Shown here: positions 1 to 5,506 of the stretch, one piece after another
Layout of the letters: every line of letters begins with the position of its first letter
How positions within the stretch are numbered: position 1 is the first letter of the stretch
NCBI GenBank assembly: GCA_051000715.1
Contig: JBPCOB010000151.1
Coordinates: 1-7,081, forward strand
Direction of reading: 5' to 3'
DNA: 7,081 nt
Source: JBPCOB01 sp051000715
GTDB taxonomy: Bacteria; Actinomycetota; Actinomycetes; JALYNC01
Notes under the pieces: model-generated
The model's input: only the letters and a program-made list of their open reading frames with translations
What the model was told of the DNA's origin: nothing
Databases searched by the model: none
Made by a program: the position numbers and the translations under genes

Positions 1-318
1 CTGCCGGCCACCCACGTCTGGAGCCTGTGGACCCGGTACGCATGCACCGCCTTCTACTCGCACCCGTGGGCGTGGAACGAGATCGGGTTCGGCGGTCCGG
101 CGTACCCCCGCGGCTACAAGGCGCTCGGGTTGGACAAGCGCGAGCCGTGGGAGGTCGCCGACCGGGTCGACGCCAGCCCCACCGGGTTCGGGGAGCAGGT
201 CGACGAGGCGCGCCGACGGCACGCCGAGGTGCGGACCCGCCAGCTGCGCCAAGAGCACCCGGACCACTCGGGGCCGCACGGGGTGGGCGACGACATCGCC
301 GGCCGGAACCCGGCGTGA
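1..318 (+). CDS. Gluconate 2-dehydrogenase subunit 3 family protein, C-terminal part (5' end outside window)
   Basis: Frame 1 is open from the left edge and gives 105 residues before TGA at 316-318. The segment FYSHPWAWNEIGFGGPAYPR (residues 18-37 of the visible part) is typical of the C-terminal half of the gluconate 2-dehydrogenase subunit 3 family (Gluconate_2-dh3), and it ends in a charged tail rich in Arg, Glu and His. In known complexes this small subunit carries a Tat signal and helps export the flavoprotein subunit, which has none of its own. Any signal peptide here would be upstream of the window. The next gene, the GMC flavoprotein, starts inside this gene's stop codon (GTGA, 315-318), so the pair is probably translationally coupled and forms one complex. 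The family call is firm from sequence look and partner; the substrate is unknown. Confidence 0.85.
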   Translation: MPATHVWSLWTRYACTAFYSHPWAWNEIGFGGPAYPRGYKALGLDKREPWEVADRVDASPTGFGEQVDEARRRHAEVRTRQLRQEHPDHSGPHGVGDDIAGRNPA

Positions 319-1994
319 AGGTGCCCTGGCACGACGGCGTACGGTCCCGCAACGCCTCCGCCTGGCTGCTCCCCAACGACGGCCGCCGCACCGACTTCGC
401 CCAACGTCGGGACATGCGCCGGTACGCCGACTCCGACGAGGTGGACATCGCGATCGTGGGCTGCGGCGCGGGAGGGGGTGTCCTCACCCAGCGGCTCGCC
501 CGTGCCGGCTGGCGGGTGGTCGCCTTCGACGCCGGCCCGTTCTGGGACCCGGACCGGGACTGGGTCAGCGACGAGGCCGGCTCGGCGCACATCTACTGGA
601 CCGAGCCCCGGGTCATCGCCGGGCACGACCCCGTGCCGCTGGGCTCGAACAACTCCGGCCGCGGGGTGGGCGGCTCCATGGTCCATTTCGCCGGCTACAC
701 GCCGCGCTTCCATCCCTCGGACTTCGCGACGTACAGCAACGACGGGGTCGGTGCCGACTGGCCCATCGACTACGCCGACCTGAAGCCCTACTACGCGGCG
801 ATCGAGGAAGAGCTGCCGGTCGCCGGCGAGAACTGGCCTTGGGGCGATCCGCACCGGTATCCGCAGACGCCGCACCCGATGGGCGGCAACGGGCTCGTCT
901 TCCAGCGGGGCGCTCTGCGTCGGGGCATCGAGGTCAAGGTCGGCCCGGTGGCGATCAGCAACGGTCGTTTCGGTAACCGCCCGCACTGCATCTACCGAGG
1001 CTTCTGCCTCCAGGGCTGCAAGGTCAACGCCAAGGCCTCGCCGCTGATCACGCACGTCCCGGACGCGCTGGCGCACGGCGCTGAGATCCGCGCCGACTCC
1101 ATGGTGACCGCCGTCGCCGTCGACGACGATCGTGGCCTGGCGACCGGAGTGCGCTATCTCAAGAACGGGGTCGAGCGGTTCCAGCGGGCCCGGCTGGTCG
1201 CGGTGGCCGGCTACTCCATCGAGAGCCCCCGGCTGTTGCTGAACTCCGCCACGAAGCGGTGGCCGGCCGGCTTGTGCAACGACTTCGACCAGGTCGGGCG
1301 TTACCTGATGGTGCAGGGGGCCCCGCAGACCGCCGGCCGGTTTACCGAGGAGGTCCGCTCGTACAAGGCACCGCCGCCGGAGGCGTCCACCGAGGCCTTC
1401 TACGAGACCGATCCTGCCAAGCCGTACAAGCGCGGCTTCTCGATCCAGTGCGTCTCACCGCTGCCGATCACCTACGCCGAACACGTCAGCGCCCAGGGAC
1501 ACTGGGGCCCGGTGCTGCGCGAGTACATGCGCGACTACATCCACTGGGCCAACGTGGGCGCGCTGTGCGAGTTCCTGCCGCTGCCCGACAACCGGGTCAC
1601 GCTGGCGGGGGAGAAGGACCGTTACGGGCTGCCGGTGGCCAGATTCAGCTATAGCCAGTGCGACAACGACCGTGCGCTCCTCCGCGCGGCGACCGAGGTG
1701 ATGGAGGAGATCCTGACCGCCGCGGGCGCCACGGAGACGATCACCATTCGGCGGAACGCGCATCTGGTCGGCGGGGCCCGGATGAGCGCGGACGAGCGGT
1801 CCGGCGTCGTCGACCGCTGGCAGCGCAGCTGGGCGATCCCGAACCTGTTGGTCACCGACGGCAGCGTGCTGCCGACCCAGGGCTCGGCCAACCCGGCGCT
1901 GACGATCATGGCGCTCGCCGCCCGGGTGGCCGACCACCTCGTCGACGGCGCCCGGCTGGGCATCGGCGTACCGGACCGGGCGGCGGCTCGATGA
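315..1994 (+). CDS. GMC-family FAD oxidoreductase (gluconate/sugar/polyol dehydrogenase large-subunit type)
   Basis: This 559-residue protein is full length for bacterial GMC dehydrogenases. From the GTG at 315, the FAD-binding Rossmann motif GCGAGGG is at residues 49-55, after the beta strand VDIAIV. A second FAD-domain signature, GYSIESPRLLLNS, is at 299-311. The C-terminal GMC domain supplies the catalytic pair His483 (in HLVGGARM) and Asn526 (in GSANPALTI). Cys225, Cys231 and Cys235 form C-x5-C-x3-C, resembling the iron-sulfur ligands of Burkholderia FAD glucose dehydrogenase. There is no N-terminal signal peptide, consistent with export together with the subunit 3 partner encoded just upstream. 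GTG 315 is chosen because it overlaps the upstream stop and gives the family-like start VKVPWHDG. The frame is open back to ATG 27, but that stretch is antigenic-free arginine-rich shadow of the upstream gene. Expected role: FAD-dependent oxidation of a sugar, polyol or aldonate, passing electrons to a cytochrome or quinone rather than oxygen. The actual substrate cannot be read from the sequence. Confidence 0.92.
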   Translation: MKVPWHDGVRSRNASAWLLPNDGRRTDFAQRRDMRRYADSDEVDIAIVGCGAGGGVLTQRLARAGWRVVAFDAGPFWDPDRDWVSDEAGSAHIYWTEPRVIAGHDPVPLGSNNSGRGVGGSMVHFAGYTPRFHPSDFATYSNDGVGADWPIDYADLKPYYAAIEEELPVAGENWPWGDPHRYPQTPHPMGGNGLVFQRGALRRGIEVKVGPVAISNGRFGNRPHCIYRGFCLQGCKVNAKASPLITHVPDALAHGAEIRADSMVTAVAVDDDRGLATGVRYLKNGVERFQRARLVAVAGYSIESPRLLLNSATKRWPAGLCNDFDQVGRYLMVQGAPQTAGRFTEEVRSYKAPPPEASTEAFYETDPAKPYKRGFSIQCVSPLPITYAEHVSAQGHWGPVLREYMRDYIHWANVGALCEFLPLPDNRVTLAGEKDRYGLPVARFSYSQCDNDRALLRAATEVMEEILTAAGATETITIRRNAHLVGGARMSADERSGVVDRWQRSWAIPNLLVTDGSVLPTQGSANPALTIMALAARVADHLVDGARLGIGVPDRAAAR

Positions 1995-3100
1995 CGTCGG
2001 TGGACGTGCCGGTCGAGTCGATCGACGTGGCGGTCTTCACCGTCCCCACGGACGCACCGGAGGCCGACGGCACGCTGGCGTGGAGCTCCACCACGCTCGT
2101 CGTGGCTTCGCCGGTCGCCGGCGGGCGCCGGGGTCTCGGCTGGAGCTATACCGGCGCCGCCGCCAAGACGCTGATCGACGACACGCTGACTGAGGTGGTG
2201 GTGGGTCGCTGCGCCTTGGACGTGCCGGGTACGTTCGAGGCGATGGTGCGGCGGGTGCGCAACCTGGGTCGCCCCGGCCTGGTCAGCACCGCGATCTCGG
2301 CGGTGGACATCGCCCTGTGGGACCTCAAGGCCAAGCTGCTCGATCTGCCGCTGTGCCGGTTGATCGGGGCAGTCCGTGCCGAGGTCCCGGTGTACGGCAG
2401 CGGCGGCTTCACGTCGTACGACGAGCAGCAGACCCGTGACCAGCTGGCGCACTGGGTGCACGACCTCGGCATCCCACGAGTGAAGATCAAGATCGGCGAG
2501 TCGTGGGGATCCAGGGAGCGGCGCGACCTCGACCGGATCGCGCTGGCTCGCGAGATCATCGGGCCGGACACCGAGCTCTTCGTCGACGCCAACGGCGGCT
2601 ACAGCGTGGGGCAGGCCGTCCGGGTGGCTGACCGGTTCTCGGCGTACGACGTGCGCTGGTTCGAGGAGCCGGTGTCCTCCGACGACCTTGCCGGGCTTGC
2701 GGCGATCCGTCGCGAGGTGCAGCCGGACGTGGCTGCGGGGGAGTACGGCTACGACCTGGTGTACTTCGCGCGCATGGTGGACTCGGGCGCCGTGGATTGC
2801 CTGCAGGTGGACGTGACCCGGTGTGGCGGTGTCACGGAGTTCCTGCGGGCCGCGGCCGTGGCCGCCGCCCGTAACTTGCAGCTGTCGGCGCATTGCGCCC
2901 CGAATCTGCACGCGCATCCCGCCGCGTGCGTGCCCAACCTGCGCCACGTGGAGTACTTCCACGACCACGTGCGCATCGAGGAGATGCTCTTTCGCGGTGC
3001 GCTGTCGCCGAAGAGCGGAGCGTTGGTACCCGATGCGGGCCGTCCCGGGCTCGGCCTGGAACTTCGCGAACGCGAGGCCGAGCCCTACCGGGTGGCCTGA
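1991..3100 (+). CDS. Enolase-superfamily enzyme, mandelate racemase/muconate lactonizing subgroup (racemase or acid-sugar dehydratase)
   Basis: This 369-residue protein is a usual size for the family. The N-terminal capping domain (about 1-125) carries GWSYTGAAAKTLID, and the barrel follows. Catalytic residues are all visible: Lys165 and Lys167 (KIK), metal ligands Asp199 (VDANGGY), Glu225 (FEEPV) and Glu251 (GEYG), then Asp274 (QVDVTRCGG), His301 (SAHCAPNLH) and Glu321 (HVEYF). From Asp199 on, these match mandelate racemase numbering with a constant shift of four (195/221/247/270/297/317), from memory of that enzyme. The family abstracts a proton next to a carboxylate, with magnesium; members racemise or dehydrate hydroxy acids and sugar acids. 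ATG 1991 overlaps the GMC stop (ATGA, 1991-1994), which decides the start and suggests coupling. Being in one operon with a sugar dehydrogenase, an aldonate dehydratase is a reasonable guess, but racemase or epimerase activity is equally possible. Confidence 0.92.
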   Translation: MTSVDVPVESIDVAVFTVPTDAPEADGTLAWSSTTLVVASPVAGGRRGLGWSYTGAAAKTLIDDTLTEVVVGRCALDVPGTFEAMVRRVRNLGRPGLVSTAISAVDIALWDLKAKLLDLPLCRLIGAVRAEVPVYGSGGFTSYDEQQTRDQLAHWVHDLGIPRVKIKIGESWGSRERRDLDRIALAREIIGPDTELFVDANGGYSVGQAVRVADRFSAYDVRWFEEPVSSDDLAGLAAIRREVQPDVAAGEYGYDLVYFARMVDSGAVDCLQVDVTRCGGVTEFLRAAAVAAARNLQLSAHCAPNLHAHPAACVPNLRHVEYFHDHVRIEEMLFRGALSPKSGALVPDAGRPGLGLELREREAEPYRVA

Positions 3101-3116
3101 CCGTTCGGGGTCAGCC
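3094..3116. terminator. Bidirectional terminator-like hairpin containing both convergent stop codons
   Basis: GGC (3094-3096), bulged C, TGACC (3098-3102), a six-base loop, then GGTCA (3109-3113) and GCC (3114-3116) form an 8-bp stem. The plus-strand stop TGA of the enolase-type gene begins the left inner arm. The minus-strand stop of the MarR gene ends the right inner arm. There is no T-tract on either side; stem-only terminators of this kind are often predicted in actinobacteria. Its position between converging genes supports a two-way terminator, but function is inferred. Confidence 0.5.
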
Positions 3117-3521
3117 GCCGTCAAGGCCCTCGGTGAGGTGGTCGAGGAACGGGGCCAGGCGACGCAGCTCCTCCAGATGCAGCGCCGTGAGCTGCGCAAT
3201 CCGCTCGGCCCCGAGCGGCGTCAGTGCGAGGCGTACGACGCGAGCGTCCTCGTCGTCTCGACCGCGCTCGATGACCCCGGCGGTCGCGGCCCGGTCGATG
3301 AGCTCGACGGCGCTGTGGTGGCGCAGTAGCAGGTAGTCGGCAACCTCGCCGATGGTCGGGCCCCGCGGGTCGGCGTGTGCCCGCACCGTGAGCAGCAGCT
3401 GATGCTGAGCGTGAGTGAGTCCGGCAGCCCGGGCCTGGTCCTCACTCCACCGGTTGAACCGCCGCAGCGCGACCCGGAAAGCGAGCAGGTCGCGGTACTG
3501 GCGCTCACTCAGCCGAGGCAC
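3111..3521 (-). CDS. MarR-family transcriptional regulator
   Basis: The product is 136 residues from GTG 3521, about the size of MarR proteins. Helix 1 runs over LSERQYRDLLAFRVALRRF (4-22). The winged helix-turn-helix covers about 36-100: LTHAQHQLLLTVRAH, then GPTIGEVADYLLLRHHSAVE with the recognition helix near 67-82, and a charged wing RGRDDEDARVVRL (86-98). A C-terminal dimerisation helix follows. MarR proteins bind palindromic DNA as dimers and usually let go when a small acidic or aromatic ligand binds. Start: GTG 3521 has a purine-rich GAAGGAG 14 bases upstream, longer than ideal; in-frame GTG 3551 would add ten residues but has no clear ribosome binding site. The reading frame continues to ATG 3767, but that extension is implausible and crosses the divergent promoter region. 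The gene is convergent with the dehydrogenase operon and divergent from the SLC13 permease, its most likely target together with itself. Confidence 0.88.
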   Translation of the reverse strand: MPRLSERQYRDLLAFRVALRRFNRWSEDQARAAGLTHAQHQLLLTVRAHADPRGPTIGEVADYLLLRHHSAVELIDRAATAGVIERGRDDEDARVVRLALTPLGAERIAQLTALHLEELRRLAPFLDHLTEGLDGG

Positions 3522-3582
3522 CGGGCCACGCTCATCTCCTTCGCTCCTCACGGCCAGCGACAACCGGGCCGGTGCGCAAGGG

Positions 3583-3603
3583 ACTATGTCGTGTGCCGAT
3601 AGT
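3583..3603. promoter_or_regulatory. Candidate MarR operator (ACTAT-N11-ATAGT inverted repeat)
   Basis: ACTAT at 3583-3587 and ATAGT at 3599-3603 are exact inverted copies separated by 11 bases, giving a 21-base dyad. MarR operators are commonly short interrupted palindromes next to the regulator's own promoter, and this A/T-containing dyad stands out in GC-rich DNA 62-82 bases upstream of the chosen GTG. The arms are only five bases and the centre is not symmetrical, so chance is a real alternative. Confidence 0.22.
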
Positions 3604-3700
3604 AGTGCCTGCCTGAATGGCGGTGATCCATAACGCCGGGTGACGCAGGGTCGTTCTAGGGTGAGTCCCCGCGAGCCGGCCAGAGTCCGGCGTACGGCGA

Positions 3701-3705
3701 GGGAG
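3701..3705 (+). promoter_or_regulatory. Ribosome binding site GGGAG deciding the TTG start of the permease
   Basis: GGGAG sits seven bases upstream of TTG 3713, good spacing for translation initiation. The first ATG-like alternatives downstream would remove the first membrane helix, so this site supports the unusual TTG start. Confidence 0.65.
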
Positions 3706-3712
3706 CGGAACC

Positions 3713-5506
3713 TTGGGCTGGCAGGCGTGGGTAACCCTGGCCGTCGTCGTACTGACGGTCGGGGCACTTGGGACCGAGCGGTTCTCCGCGCCGTACGTCG
3801 TGCTGGCCGGCGTCACCGGCCTGCTGGTCACCGGGGTGATCTCCTCGGAGCAGGCCCTGTCCGGATTCTCCTCGGAGACCCCGGTCTCGATCGCGGCCCT
3901 GTACGTGATGGCCGGTGCGGCGGAGATAACCGGCGCGCTCGACCGGGCGACCGTGCTGGCGATCGGACATCGCCCCAAGGCGACCGGGCAGCGCAGCGCT
4001 ACGGTCAGGGAGCTCACCCGCATCCTGTGGCCGACGGCGCTGGTGTCCTCCTTCATCTACAACACTCCGACGACGACGATGCTCGCCCCGCAGGTCGCCG
4101 CCTGGGCCCGGCGTAGTCGGCGATCGTCGTCCTGGTACCTCATGCCCTTCAACGCTGCCGTGCTGTTCGGGGGCCTGGTGACCGGGATCGGCACGACGAC
4201 GAACGTCCTGATCACCGGGCTGTTGGAGAAGTCGCACCAACCCGGTCTGTCGCTGTTCGAGATCACGCCGGTGGGTCTGCCGCTGGCGCTCGTCGGGGTG
4301 GCGCTCACGATCATTGTCGCACCGCGGCTAGTGCCGACCCGCAACGCCCCCAGCGACCGCGGCGAGGGAGCCGACCCCCGGCACTTCACCGTGGAGATGG
4401 AGGTCGCCAAGGGCCGCCTGGTCGGCCGCACCGTGGCGGAGGCCGGCCTACGCAGCCTCGACGGGGTCTACCTCGTGGAGGTCAACAGAGCGGGACACAC
4501 CATCGCGCCGGTCGCGCCTACCGAGGTCCTCTCCGATGGCGACCGGCTCACCTTCGCCGGGAACGTCTCGAGCATTCTGGACCTGCAACGCATGCACGGC
4601 CTGGTCTCGGCGGAGCAGCCGCACTTCTCCGTGGCGGGCAACCACGGGCGCTTGCTGTACGAGGCAGTCGTGGCGGCCGGGTCGCCGCTGGTTGGTACGA
4701 CGCCGCGGGACATCGGGTTCCGGGACCGTTACTCGGCCGCGATCGCCGCCATTCATCGCGAGGGGGAGCGAGTTCCGGGGAAGCTCGGTTCGGTGCGACT
4801 GCGGGCGGGCGATGTCCTCCTTCTGCTCGGGCCCACCGGCTTCGCGCGGCGGTGGCGTGGCCAGCCGGACTTCGCACTGGTGGCCAGGCTGGGCGAACCG
4901 GGACCCGTACGCCGGGACAAGGCGCCCGTGGTGTGGGCGGTGCTGGCGTCGTTCCTCGCGGTGGTGATCACGGGAGTCATGCCGCTGCTCAACATCGCGT
5001 TGATCTCGGCACTGGCGCTGATCGCGTTCGGGGTGGTCTCGCCGCAGGAGGCGCGGGCCGCGATCGATGTCGACGTGGTGATAGTGCTTGCCGCGAGCTT
5101 CGGGCTCGCGGCCGCTATTCAGACCAGCGGCCTCGCCGGAACCTTCGCCCGGGCGCTCATCTCTGCTTTCGGCGGACTGGGCGATGTCGGGGTTCTGGCT
5201 GCGGTGCTGCTGTGCACGGCGGTCATCACGCAGGTCGTGACGAACAATGCAACCGCGGCGGTGATGTTCCCTATCGCAATGGCCACGGCCAGCCAGCTGC
5301 ACGCGAATCCCCGTGCCTTCGTCATCGCGCTCGCCGTGGGTGCGTCGGCGTCCTTCCTGACTCCCATCGCCTACCAGACAAACATGATCGTCTACGGGAT
5401 GGGGGGCTACCGGTTCCGGGACTTCGCCGGGCTTGGCTTAGTACTGCTCGTGGCGACCTACCTGGTCGCGCTCGTCACCATCCCGGTCCTGTTTCCGCTG
5501 CACTGA
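3713..5506 (+). CDS. SLC13-type permease with two internal RCK_C (TrkA-C) domains
   Basis: This 597-residue membrane protein has two hydrophobic halves around a soluble middle. The first half (about 1-205) has helices near 6-42, 57-76, 105-127, 146-168 and 186-203, with the SLC13/ArsB-like motifs YNTPTTTM (116-123) and GIGTTTNVLITG (158-169). Two cytoplasmic RCK_C/TrkA-C domains follow, at about 222-298 (VGRTVAEAGLRSLDGVYLVEV, then LSDGDRLTFAG) and 304-392 (VGTTPRDIGFRDRYSAAIAA, then LRAGDVLLLLG). The second half (about 404-594) repeats the pattern with TNNATAAVMFP (510-520) and SFLTPIAYQTNMIV (547-560). This is the standard layout of bacterial SLC13 permeases, which move di- or tricarboxylates, sulfate or related anions, usually with sodium. 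RCK_C domains sense small ligands and probably gate transport. The start is TTG 3713 with GGGAG seven bases upstream. Its 3' end overlaps the opposing amidohydrolase gene by 32 bases. Divergence from the MarR gene suggests control by it. The substrate is unknown. Confidence 0.93.
   Translation: MGWQAWVTLAVVVLTVGALGTERFSAPYVVLAGVTGLLVTGVISSEQALSGFSSETPVSIAALYVMAGAAEITGALDRATVLAIGHRPKATGQRSATVRELTRILWPTALVSSFIYNTPTTTMLAPQVAAWARRSRRSSSWYLMPFNAAVLFGGLVTGIGTTTNVLITGLLEKSHQPGLSLFEITPVGLPLALVGVALTIIVAPRLVPTRNAPSDRGEGADPRHFTVEMEVAKGRLVGRTVAEAGLRSLDGVYLVEVNRAGHTIAPVAPTEVLSDGDRLTFAGNVSSILDLQRMHGLVSAEQPHFSVAGNHGRLLYEAVVAAGSPLVGTTPRDIGFRDRYSAAIAAIHREGERVPGKLGSVRLRAGDVLLLLGPTGFARRWRGQPDFALVARLGEPGPVRRDKAPVVWAVLASFLAVVITGVMPLLNIALISALALIAFGVVSPQEARAAIDVDVVIVLAASFGLAAAIQTSGLAGTFARALISAFGGLGDVGVLAAVLLCTAVITQVVTNNATAAVMFPIAMATASQLHANPRAFVIALAVGASASFLTPIAYQTNMIVYGMGGYRFRDFAGLGLVLLVATYLVALVTIPVLFPLH

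Larger units (their letters stand above)
3522..3712. promoter_or_regulatory. Divergent intergenic region between MarR regulator and SLC13 permease
   Basis: This 191-base stretch must hold the promoters of both diverging genes. I see an interrupted inverted repeat at 3583-3603 and three GGGT tracts at 3638, 3648 and 3659, and a TAGGGT (3657-3662) that could be a -10 element for the permease, but no matching -35. A small hairpin, GCCGG (3675-3679) with CCGGC (3687-3691), lies in the permease leader. On the minus strand a CATAGT-like sequence overlaps the inverted repeat and could be a -10 for the regulator. None of these sites is certain. Confidence 0.4.

Noticed and set aside
27..314. N-terminal extension of the GMC protein by 96 residues from ATG 27
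   Set aside because: The extension is arginine- and proline-rich and runs in another frame over the well-supported subunit 3 gene; GTG 315 overlaps that gene's stop and gives the normal family length.
114..1076. Minus-strand frame of 320 codons
   Set aside because: It is antisense to the subunit 3 and GMC genes, has low-complexity Arg/Val/Asp composition and no recognisable motif; long antisense frames are common in GC-rich DNA.
1658..1990. Upstream extension of the enolase-type protein
   Set aside because: The added 111 residues are Arg/Gly-rich shadow of the GMC C-terminal domain, and ATG 1991 gives the normal capping-domain start and an ATGA overlap.
1649..3199. Minus-strand frame of 516 codons
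   Set aside because: It is antisense to the GMC C-terminus and the whole enolase-type gene and runs on into the MarR gene in a different frame; composition is His/Arg-rich without any domain.
3552..3767. N-terminal extension of the MarR protein to ATG 3767
   Set aside because: It would overlap the permease start and its ribosome binding site and adds a basic, structureless stretch not found in MarR proteins.
4448..5302. Minus-strand frame of 284 codons inside the permease
   Set aside because: Arg/His/Gln-rich composition with no motif; the opposite strand encodes clear membrane helices and RCK_C domains.
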